Source: Providencia alcalifaciens (GTDB taxonomy: Bacteria; Pseudomonadota; Gammaproteobacteria; Enterobacterales; Enterobacteriaceae). Taken from it: a stretch of 64,000 bases of DNA. Under the pieces are notes generated by a model. It searched no databases, had not been told where the DNA came from, and saw only the letters and a program-made list of their open reading frames with translations. The stretch covers positions 2,914,001-2,978,000 of the forward strand of contig NZ_CP084296.1 of assembly GCF_020271745.1 (NCBI RefSeq), written 5' to 3'. Position numbers and translations under genes: made by a program. Below, in pieces: positions 17,121 through 24,129 of the stretch (positions are counted from its first letter, which is position 1; the number at the start of each line of letters is the position of its first letter).

Positions 17121-17600
17121 GGTAAGTAACTCTCTGTCAGATATCTATACTAGGAGGGTATCACGTAGGGAATGAATTGTTATATATCAGTTAAAAAAAA
17201 TATTTAACTGGATTGTCATCATCTCGGACTAATCCTGCCTACTTTGGCATCTTATAGACGGCTTTTTTTAAAAAAAATCTTTAAAATATCAATAAAATGC
17301 GGTTTTTTTGTTAACGTAATTCCGCCTAAAAGTGACGAAATCGAAAAAATAGCAATATTTTCGGGATTGAATGTATAAAATAGTTGCTATTATCTCAAAG
17401 TCATGAGTTAATGTGCATCGGCCTGTTTAGCAGTCCTATTTGATGTATGATTACTGAGTTAGTGTGCTCTAAAGAAAAAAGTTATCACAGATAGCCTTTT
17501 ACCGTGACGCTTCATCTTGGTGTTTCCCTGATTAAATAGCTGACTCTGGCCCATATATGCCAAAAGGCAAGTTTTTTTGATGTTATATAGGAAAAGTCAA
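17121..17600. promoter_or_regulatory. Upstream region and probable long leader of the cold-shock gene
   Basis: 480 bp without a gene. The part nearest the cold-shock start is probably a long 5' untranslated leader, as is usual for cspA-type cold-inducible genes. A GCC-AAAA-GGC hairpin followed by seven T lies around 17560-17578, just upstream of the ribosome site, and could act as an attenuator. I did not find a clear match to the classical cold box. Confidence 0.45.
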
Positions 17601-17813
17601 ATGTCCGACAAAATGAAAGGTCAAGTTAAGTGGTTCAACGAGTCTAAAGGCTTCGGTTTCATCACTCCAGCTGATGGTAGCAAAGACGTTTTCGTCCACT
17701 TCTCTGCCATTCAGGGCAATGGTTTCAAAACTCTGGCAGAAGGCCAGCAAGTTGAATTCACCATTGAAAACGGTGCAAAAGGCCCAGCAGCTGCTAACGT
17801 AACTGCTATCTAA
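17601..17813 (+). CDS. CspA-family cold-shock RNA chaperone
   Basis: A 70-residue single cold-shock domain with RNP1 KGFGFI and RNP2 VFVHF. It binds single-stranded RNA, melts secondary structure and acts as antiterminator. The core [29 protein letters not shown] is closest to E. coli CspC and CspE as recalled, while MSDKM at the start and [13 protein letters not shown] at the end are more CspA-like, so I assign no letter. The ATG at 17601 follows AGGAAAAGTCAA; the upstream ATG at 17577 is discounted. A long leader suggests cold control. Confidence 0.93.
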   Translation: MSDKMKGQVKWFNESKGFGFITPADGSKDVFVHFSAIQGNGFKTLAEGQQVEFTIENGAKGPAAANVTAI

Positions 17814-17836
17814 GCTAATTGCTTAACTGATTTTCT

Positions 17837-17867
17837 AAAGCCCGTCCTTTTTAAGGACGGGCTTTTT
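17837..17867 (+). terminator. Cold-shock gene terminator
   Basis: 13-bp stem AAAGCCCGTCCTT/AAGGACGGGCTTT with a TTT loop, then T residues, 24 bases after the stop codon. Confidence 0.93.
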
Positions 17868-18293
17868 CATTTCTGTGAAATAGAAAATATAGTGCAAAAA
17901 TAATTAACATTTAAATCTTTACTTAATAATTAGCCACATCTATACTCAGCCCACATTAATCTATTGGAGATAAATTACTTGGAAAGCCAGAGTTGTAATA
18001 AAAACTTAATTTAATTGGCAAGTAATTAATAATCTCTTCTATTAGCTGCTTGCCACTACGGCGGGCGGTGTCTGATGGTTCTATCATTCATACTCCCTGA
18101 TTTATATACGAAATTTTCATTTTTTGAATGAAATAATCACTGTTGCAGTGAGTGTGTATCATGCAAGTTTATATTTATTCTCTATTCCCTCCGGGCAATA
18201 GCTATTAATTACTGAATATTTATTTATTCAGCAATTTGGCATGGGTTTTTTATTCTGCTCATTAATTGTTATCCATTATTTGATGGAGGGGTC
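17868..18293 (+). promoter_or_regulatory. mgtC upstream leader region
   Basis: 426 bp before mgtC. It contains a short proline-bearing ORF (18161-18208), a 7-bp hairpin CTGAATA/TATTCAG (18212-18231) and a T-rich stretch (18246-18252), an arrangement recalling the mgtC and mgtA leaders of Salmonella that respond to Mg2+, ATP and proline. On the minus strand a 43-codon ORF with a good ribosome site spans 17956-18087, and its relatively GC-rich start (18050-18075) stands out. I did not find a clear PhoP box. Confidence 0.45.
18161..18208 (+). CDS. Candidate mgtC leader peptide (15 residues)
   Basis: ATG to TAA encodes MQVYIYSLFPPGNSY, ending 85 bases before mgtC. Consecutive proline codons (CCT CCG) followed by Gly resemble the proline-sensing logic of Salmonella MgtP/MgtL, where slow proline decoding changes leader folding or Rho access. 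A hairpin starts 4 bases past the stop. The ribosome site is only fair (AGTGAG about 8 bases upstream), so the call is tentative. Confidence 0.35.
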   Translation: MQVYIYSLFPPGNSY

Positions 18294-18995
18294 ATGATGT
18301 TTTTCACACCGGATATATTAAATCTTTTATCTGCAATGTGCCTTGGCGCATTAATTGGTGCAGAGCGTCAATGGCGCCAAAGAATGGCGGGATTGCGTAC
18401 GAATGCATTGGTTGCAACGGGAGCAGCCGTATTTATTTTGAGTTCAGTAACGACTTCACCGGATAGCCCTGGTCGAATTGCTGCCCAAATTGTCTCAGGT
18501 ATTGGCTTCTTAGGTGCTGGAGTGATCATGCGTGAAGGCATGAATATTCGAGGGCTGAATACTGCCGCAACACTATGGTGTTCAGCAGGGATTGGTGTGT
18601 TATGCGGATTAGGGCAATACTCACTAGCCATCATAGCTACTTTATTGATTTTATGTGCAAATATTCTATTGCGAGAAGCCGCAGCAAAAATTAATCGCCA
18701 GCCACAACAGCAGGCACTGGATGTTGAACAGCGTTATAAAATACGTGTGATGTGTCACCAAGGTGATGAAATCCTTGTTAGAACATTGATTTTACAAGCC
18801 ATTAATGGGCTGCATATTCGCTTACAGTCATTGAGTAGCGCAGATACATTGAAACCAGAACAGCTAGAGGTGTGTGCAGAACTTCTTGCCACACCCGTAG
18901 AACAAAAAGAGATAGAAGCGTTGGTTTGCCGGATTAGCCTTGAACAAAGTGTCAGTGCTATCAATTGGAAAGTGGCATCTGAGCTACCAGCTTGA
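18294..18995 (+). CDS. mgtC: Magnesium-starvation virulence protein MgtC
   Basis: A 233-residue MgtC/SapB-family inner-membrane protein. The hydrophobic N-terminal half (about 1-135) has the family core GALIGAERQWRQRMAGLRTNALV and the segments around RIAAQIVSGIGFLGAGVIMREG and RGLNTAATLWCSAGIGVL, nearly as in Salmonella MgtC. The C-terminal cytosolic ACT-like domain (about 145-233) is more diverged. In Salmonella it supports survival in low Mg2+ and in macrophages and inhibits the F1Fo ATPase. GGAGGGG precedes two adjacent ATGs (18294, 18297); the second has better spacing. mgtB follows on the same strand. Confidence 0.94.
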   Translation: MMFFTPDILNLLSAMCLGALIGAERQWRQRMAGLRTNALVATGAAVFILSSVTTSPDSPGRIAAQIVSGIGFLGAGVIMREGMNIRGLNTAATLWCSAGIGVLCGLGQYSLAIIATLLILCANILLREAAAKINRQPQQQALDVEQRYKIRVMCHQGDEILVRTLILQAINGLHIRLQSLSSADTLKPEQLEVCAELLATPVEQKEIEALVCRISLEQSVSAINWKVASELPA

Positions 18996-19027
18996 TTGTT
19001 GAAAATTAACTGATTAAAGGAGCCGAA

Positions 19028-19078
19028 ATGGACGAGCACCCCCCATCTTGGAGGTATAAACAGGAGCTATCTGGCTAA
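19028..19078 (+). CDS. Candidate mgtB leader peptide (16 residues) between mgtC and mgtB
   Basis: ATG to TAA encodes MDEHPPSWRYKQELSG. A strong AAAGGAG ribosome site lies 5 bases upstream, better than that of mgtB. Its start, acidic residues followed by a Pro pair, recalls E. coli and Salmonella MgtL (MEPDP...), whose nascent chain destabilises ribosomes at low Mg2+. The stop codon sits inside the left arm of a hairpin at 19068-19101, so ribosome position would decide folding just ahead of mgtB. The role as leader is inference. Confidence 0.5.
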   Translation: MDEHPPSWRYKQELSG

Positions 19079-19101
19079 AATACAATATTTTCAGTCAGAT
19101 A
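19068..19101 (+). promoter_or_regulatory. mgtC-mgtB intercistronic hairpin
   Basis: TATCTGGCTAAAAT (19068-19081) pairs with ATTTTCAGTCAGATA (19087-19101) with one bulged C and one G-T pair. The leader-peptide stop (19076-19078) lies in the stem. The hairpin is about 40 bases upstream of the mgtB start and has no T-run, so it is more likely a translational or Rho-related switch than a terminator. Confidence 0.5.
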
Positions 19102-19140
19102 GGTTTGAAAAGTACAACTGTACTCTATAGAGATAACGTT

Positions 19141-21843
19141 ATGACTGGAATAAGGCATCAGCGCAAAGGCGCAAAAAATCCTGCACGCCAAAAATTTATT
19201 GTTGGCGAACAAGCGAGCAAAAACATTGAGCAGGTTCTCAATGAGTATCAAACTAACCTTCTGGGTTTATCTGAAAATGAAGCTCTCGACCGCTTAGTGG
19301 TAGAAGGTGAAAATGAAGTTGCTCATGAAAAAGCCCCTCCTGCTTGGAAGCAATTACTCACTTCTTTTAAAAATCCATTTATTTTTGTTCTGATGATCCT
19401 CGCGATTGTGAGTTTCGTTACTGACTACGTGATCCCTGAGCGTCAAGATGAAGAGACTGATTTAACGGGCGTTATTATCATTGTCACGATGGTTGTATTA
19501 AGTGGATTGCTGCGTTTTTGGCAAGAGTATCGAACCAATAAAGCGGCGGAAGCCTTGAAATCCTTGGTAAGAACCACGGCTACGGTATTTCGGCGAGACA
19601 ATAGAACAGGGCGTTCTATTCGCAAGGAAGTGCCAATCAAATGCTTAGTACCAGGGGATATCGTTTTATTATCAGCTGGGGATATGGTGCCAGCGGATTT
19701 AAAACTGGTGGAATCTCGGGATCTATTTATCAGCCAAGCCATTTTGACGGGGGAATCTATCCCGGTTGAAAAATATGACACGCTTGCAAATGTGTCCGCA
19801 AAAAGTTTAGAGCCCGCATCACCGACAGAAAATGAATTACTTGAAATTTCAAATATCTGTTTGATGGGTACCAATGTGACGAGCGGGACGGCGAGAGGTA
19901 TTGTGGTTGCAACGGGGAGCAAAACATACCTAGGTTCCCTGGCCAAATCGATTGTAGGAACCCGTGCTCAAACTGCTTTTGATCGCGGCGTGAATAGTGT
20001 GAGCTGGTTGCTAATCCGCTTTATGCTGGTAATGGTGCCGATTGTCTTATTAATCAATGGATTCACTAAAGGTGATTGGTTTGAGGCAACACTATTTTCA
20101 CTGGCTGTTGCGGTAGGATTAACCCCTGAAATGTTACCGATGATAGTGAGCTCAAACCTTGCAAAAGGAGCGATAGCCATGTCTAAGCATAAGGTTATCG
20201 TCAAACGGCTCAATGCCATTCAGAATTTTGGTGCGATGGATGTACTCTGTACCGATAAAACGGGAACGCTAACGCAAGATCGCATCATTTTAGAGCATTA
20301 TCTCGACAGTAATGGGCAAAAAGATAGCCGAATTTTGCAATTGGCGTGGTTGAATAGTTTCCATCAAAGTGGCACCAAAAATATGATGGATCAGGCAATT
20401 ATTCGACGTGGCCGTGGCAATGATAAGGTCGAGCAGCTGAAGGCTTATCAAAAAATTGATGAACTACCGTTTGATTTTATTCGCCGAAAATTATCTGTCA
20501 CGGTAAAAACCCCTGAAGGTGATGCTTTATTGATCTGTAAAGGGGCTGCGGAAGAGATGCTGGCTGTTTGTCATCGTTATCAGCATGATGGGCAAACCAC
20601 ATTATTAGATGACCAAGCTAAAACTAGGATTGCGGAGCTGGTCAGTGACTATAATAAACAGGGTTTCCGGGTATTACTGCTGGCAACGCGTTTGTTAAAT
20701 GATGCTGAAGCTTGGTTACCGTTATCGGCCCAAGCGGAGCAACAGCTTGAGTTACAAGGCATTCTTACATTTTTAGACCCTGCAAAAGAGAGTGCAATTT
20801 CGGCTATTGCGGCACTAAGAGAAAATGGCGTGATGGTCAAAGTGCTTACGGGTGATAATGCCGTGATCACTGAAAAAATTTGCCATGATGTGGGTTTGAA
20901 TATTGACGAGATTATGACAGGCCTTGAAGTCGAGGCAATGAGCGATGATGAGCTGAAAACGAAAGTTGAACAAGTTTCTGTTTTCTGCAAATTAACCCCA
21001 TTGCAAAAATCTCGGATCCTAAAACGACTACAAGCAAATGGACATACTGTTGGTTTTCTGGGAGATGGAATCAATGATGCGCCAGCTTTGCGGGATGCTG
21101 ATGTAGGGATATCTGTGGATACGGGCACCGATATTGCGAAAGAGTCCGCGGATATAATTCTGTTAGAAAAGGATTTGATGGTATTAGAACAAGGCGTTAT
21201 CAAAGGAAGAGAAACGTTTGGGAATATTATTAAGTATTTAAATATGACCGCGAGTTCTAACTTTGGGAATGTATTTTCCGTTCTGATTGCGAGTGCATTT
21301 ATTCCGTTCTTACCGATGCTAGCTATTCATTTACTGGTTCAAAACTTGCTGTACGATATGTCTCAATTAGCATTACCTTGGGACAAAATGGACAAAGAGT
21401 TTTTAAAACGTCCACGTAAATGGGATGCGAAAAATATTGGGCGATTTATGATTTGGATTGGTCCAACATCTTCCATTTTTGATATCACGACATTTGCTTT
21501 GATGTGGTATGTATTCCAAGCCAATAGTGTGGCTCATGAAGCACTATTTCAATCCGGTTGGTTTGTTGAAGGATTACTGTCGCAAACCTTGGTCGTTCAT
21601 ATGCTACGGACTCAAAAAATTCCCTTTATCCAAAGTACAGCTGCCTTACCAGTGTTACTGACAACGGGAATTATTATGGCTCTTGGGCTTTATATTCCGT
21701 TTTCATCATTTGGTACGCTGATTGGCTTGCAGCCTTTACCAATGGAATATTTCCCTTGGTTAGTGCTGACATTAGTGAGTTATTGTTTTGTCGCTCAAGG
21801 TATGAAGCACATTTATATTAAACGATTTGGAACTTGGTTATAG
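19141..21843 (+). CDS. mgtB: Magnesium-importing P-type ATPase MgtB
   Basis: A 900-residue P3-type ATPase of the inner membrane that imports Mg2+. The phosphorylation motif is DKTGTLTQD, with the TGES actuator loop (LTGESIPVEKYD) and hinge GDGINDAPALRDADVG. Details such as ETDLTGVIIIVTMVVLSGLLRFWQEYRTNKAA and the SLAKSIVGTR segment match Salmonella MgtB rather than MgtA. The ATG at 19141 is used; the frame could be extended to a TTG at 19105 without a ribosome site. It is downstream of mgtC, as in the Salmonella SPI-3 mgtCB operon, and ends in a strong bidirectional terminator. Confidence 0.94.
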   Translation: MTGIRHQRKGAKNPARQKFIVGEQASKNIEQVLNEYQTNLLGLSENEALDRLVVEGENEVAHEKAPPAWKQLLTSFKNPFIFVLMILAIVSFVTDYVIPERQDEETDLTGVIIIVTMVVLSGLLRFWQEYRTNKAAEALKSLVRTTATVFRRDNRTGRSIRKEVPIKCLVPGDIVLLSAGDMVPADLKLVESRDLFISQAILTGESIPVEKYDTLANVSAKSLEPASPTENELLEISNICLMGTNVTSGTARGIVVATGSKTYLGSLAKSIVGTRAQTAFDRGVNSVSWLLIRFMLVMVPIVLLINGFTKGDWFEATLFSLAVAVGLTPEMLPMIVSSNLAKGAIAMSKHKVIVKRLNAIQNFGAMDVLCTDKTGTLTQDRIILEHYLDSNGQKDSRILQLAWLNSFHQSGTKNMMDQAIIRRGRGNDKVEQLKAYQKIDELPFDFIRRKLSVTVKTPEGDALLICKGAAEEMLAVCHRYQHDGQTTLLDDQAKTRIAELVSDYNKQGFRVLLLATRLLNDAEAWLPLSAQAEQQLELQGILTFLDPAKESAISAIAALRENGVMVKVLTGDNAVITEKICHDVGLNIDEIMTGLEVEAMSDDELKTKVEQVSVFCKLTPLQKSRILKRLQANGHTVGFLGDGINDAPALRDADVGISVDTGTDIAKESADIILLEKDLMVLEQGVIKGRETFGNIIKYLNMTASSNFGNVFSVLIASAFIPFLPMLAIHLLVQNLLYDMSQLALPWDKMDKEFLKRPRKWDAKNIGRFMIWIGPTSSIFDITTFALMWYVFQANSVAHEALFQSGWFVEGLLSQTLVVHMLRTQKIPFIQSTAALPVLLTTGIIMALGLYIPFSSFGTLIGLQPLPMEYFPWLVLTLVSYCFVAQGMKHIYIKRFGTWL

Positions 21844-21881
21844 CCTGATCGAGACACGTTACTTTAGTAAAACAGTACAAT

Positions 21882-21909
21882 AAAAAAGAGCCTTATAGGC
21901 TCTTTTTTT
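21882..21909. terminator. Bidirectional terminator between mgtB and the lipoprotein gene
   Basis: AAAAAAGAGCC, loop TTATA, GGCTCTTTTTTT. A-run and T-run on either side let it serve both mgtB (plus) and the convergent gene at 21925-22236 (minus). Confidence 0.92.
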
Positions 21910-21924
21910 ACAGAGTAGGCGAGA

Positions 21925-22236
21925 CTATTGCAGGCCTAAAGCTGTTTTCATTTGTTTCATTGCATCAATGCCTTGCTGGCAAGCTTGATCTTGTTGGTCT
22001 TTAGGTAAAGCGGCAACTTGCTTTTTACCTTCTTCTAACTGACCTTTCATCGCATCTAATTGAGCTTTGGCTTGTGGGTTCTCAGAAGCTTTAGCAATTA
22101 AGCTATCAACTTCAGCGAAGTAAGCGTTACAAGTTTCAGTTGCACCAGCAACTTGACCTTTTTTCTCTTCTTCTGAGCACGCAGTGATTGTTAATGCCAA
22201 TAAACCCAATCCACAAGCTAAAATTATCTTTTTCAT
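21925..22236 (-). CDS. Small DUF5339-like lipoprotein
   Basis: A 103-residue exported protein. The ATG at 22236 (MKKIILACGLGLLALTITAC) follows AAGG at good spacing. The signal peptide ends in a lipobox with ITAC, so Cys20 should be lipidated. The mature part is helical and rich in Lys, Gln and Ala, with two further cysteines (ETCNAYF and QACQQG) that may form a disulfide, and it fits DUF5339 as I recall it. Function is unknown. It converges on mgtB; low complexity in the mature part limits inference. Confidence 0.75.
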   Translation of the reverse strand: MKKIILACGLGLLALTITACSEEEKKGQVAGATETCNAYFAEVDSLIAKASENPQAKAQLDAMKGQLEEGKKQVAALPKDQQDQACQQGIDAMKQMKTALGLQ

Positions 22237-23258
22237 AATCAACCTTATTAAAATTATTTATATATAAAGCAAATTAAGTATATAAGAGGAACTTCTTTTA
22301 TCAATGTAACAAATCCTAAAAAACAAATTGATAATTAATTCAAATATTTAATCTTTAATATAAATATTTATTTTTTATAAATGACTTTTGTCGCGATCAT
22401 TATCTATCGTGCTTTTTGTTAGCTTATTATGGCGTATGAAAAATAAGAGTGGATTATTATTAATGGGTATAAATACGTAATTGATACTGAACACTCCTAT
22501 TCATGAAATAAGAATAACCACATAAAGTATCTTGTGAGCAGTAGACTGCTGTTGTAAAAAATAAGTTAAAAATTAGTAACTAAAAATTGTATGTAATGGG
22601 GGGATTAAACACCTTATAACTTTTCTAATGATGTTAATAACTTTTTTTCATATACAGTAAAAATAATTAAAATTGATAAGTCGTGTAAAAAATAATTTAC
22701 ATTTCAATTATAAAACTGGAATATCGAATATTTATAGAATTAATAGCTGTACATTTAAAATGCGATTATAGAAGTGAAAGGTGAGCTGTATCACAAATTT
22801 ATCAATAAAATGCTTTTAGCTATATAATATTGATTTTTAAATTAAATTTCCTTTGAACCTTTAGGGGGTTATCAGGTAAAGTCTCTGCCTCCAAGGGGTC
22901 CTCCTTTCGAATCTTGGTTTTTGAAGTGATAAAACTTTGCTATTTAGGTTAACAACGATTAGGTTCGTTAGGTTGACGCTAGGTCAAATTTACGTGCAAA
23001 ATTACTCTCATAAGAAATTCGCCAAAGTGTTTTAGACAGGTTAGAATGCTTCGGACAAAGGGAAATAAATTTTCTTACATTACATTCCCAGAAGGATCCA
23101 CCTTATAAAGGGAAAGTAAGAAAATGAGATAAGGCAATTACGCTTATCTTGATATGCAACATAGCAGACAATCATTAATGCTATGGGCATGGTATGTATG
23201 TAACCGGATTTATCTTGTTACTTTTTATTTTTATAATTACACACAGGGCTTTACCATT
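22237..23258. other. One-kilobase non-coding region upstream of fliZ
   Basis: About 1,020 very AT-rich bases with no ORF I can support. Features seen: three TTAGGTT copies at 22944-22950, 22959-22965 and 22968-22974 followed by a CTAGGTC variant; a local GC-richer patch around 22855-22915 with AAGGGG and CTCCTT able to pair; and a weak FliA-like match at 23106-23132 (TAAA, 15-base spacer, TGAGATAA, 5 of 8 in the -10). It presumably contains the fliZ promoter and a long leader. fliA, normally just upstream of fliZ, is absent. Confidence 0.5.
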
Positions 23259-23771
23259 ATGTCTGCTTCTATTGTAAAGAAACGGCCGTTGAGTCGTTAT
23301 ATTAAAGATTTTAAACACAGCCAAACTCATTGTGCGCACTGTAATAAAACTCTTGATCGTATCTCCCTAGTTTTCAACGATGGTATCTTGAATAAAGAAG
23401 CTATCGCTGACATGACCGATTTGGTTGATGAGGCGGCTTGGGGCGAGCTTCAAGGGCAATTTACAGCACTTTGTCGTTTTTGTAGTGAAATTTTCTGTAA
23501 TAGCAATACAGATTATTTCGATATTATGTCTTTTAAACAGTATCTGTTCTTACAGACAGAAATGAGTCATAGCACCGTCCGCGAGTATGTTGTTCGTCTG
23601 CGTCGTTTAGATGAACTGCTGTCATCCTCTAACTTTTCAATGAAAGACTTTACTGCAAGTAAAGTTCAAGAACAGTTAAGCGATAAAATGACTGATTCAG
23701 CATTTAGTAACTACAATATTGCACTACGTAAATATGAGCAATATTTAAGCTGGCAGTCAGAAACAAATTAA
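23259..23771 (+). CDS. fliZ: Flagellar regulator FliZ
   Basis: A 170-residue protein matching E. coli FliZ: KRPLSRYIKDFKHSQTHCAHC at the start, a second ALCRFCSEIFC cysteine cluster, then the recombinase-like DNA-binding part FKQYLFLQTEMSHSTVREYVVRLRRL. FliZ represses RpoS-dependent promoters and supports flagellar gene expression. I start at the ATG at 23259 (MSASIVKKRPLSRY), with AGGG upstream; an in-frame ATG at 23154 adds 35 residues absent from the family. It normally follows fliA; here it stands alone beside putA, about 12 kb from flhDC. Confidence 0.93.
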   Translation: MSASIVKKRPLSRYIKDFKHSQTHCAHCNKTLDRISLVFNDGILNKEAIADMTDLVDEAAWGELQGQFTALCRFCSEIFCNSNTDYFDIMSFKQYLFLQTEMSHSTVREYVVRLRRLDELLSSSNFSMKDFTASKVQEQLSDKMTDSAFSNYNIALRKYEQYLSWQSETN

Positions 23772-23836
23772 TAATATTTTAAGTTAATAAAAATAGTTGG
23801 TTATACGATTATTTTTAATACTAAAATAGGCAAATC

Positions 23837-23860
23837 GGTGTCCAATAGGGCACCTTTTTT
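23837..23860 (+). terminator. fliZ terminator
   Basis: GGTGTCC, loop AATA, GGGCACC (one G-T pair), then six T, 66 bases after the stop. Confidence 0.85.
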
Positions 23861-24073
23861 ATTTTTGAATAATAGTAAATATAAATGACATAAATTGAAC
23901 AGATTTATCATAGCTAATACTTAATATATGATAATAAGAACCAATGAAAACTATTTAATTAAATTTATAAATAAACAAGGGTGACAAAAAACAAAAAAAG
24001 TAGTGAATATTCGGATGTGATGATAAAGAAATAGGATATTATGAATGTAGCTCAAGAGGTTATAGTAGAGGCG

Positions 24074-24124
24074 AGTCTGAGTTAATCAGCCTATATTATA
24101 CTGGGCTGAAAAACTCAGACTTTT
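24074..24124. terminator. Large hairpin at the 3' end of putA
   Basis: AGTCTGAGTT (24074-24083) pairs with AACTCAGACT (24112-24121), enclosing CAGCC/GGCTG. The T-run follows on the plus strand only (24121-24124), but the position five bases past the putA stop suggests it also protects or ends the putA mRNA. Confidence 0.6.
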
Positions 24125-24129
24125 GCATA

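Larger units (their letters stand above)
23772..24129. other. fliZ-putA convergent spacer
   Basis: 358 bp without a gene. It holds the fliZ terminator (23837-23860) and a large hairpin at 24074-24124 next to the putA stop. The stretch between is AT-rich and shows nothing else. Confidence 0.6.

Noticed and set aside
19443..19946. 167-codon minus-strand ORF inside mgtB
   Set aside because: It lies wholly opposite a conserved P-type ATPase, has no ribosome site or recognisable family, and reflects codon use of the sense gene.
20649..21203. 184-codon minus-strand ORF inside mgtB
   Set aside because: Antisense shadow of the conserved ATP-binding and hinge region; Ser-rich composition typical of a reversed reading frame.
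23106..23132. Sigma-28 promoter for fliZ
   Set aside because: TAAA and 15-base spacer are right, but the -10 (TGAGATAA) matches only 5 of 8, well below the other four sites.
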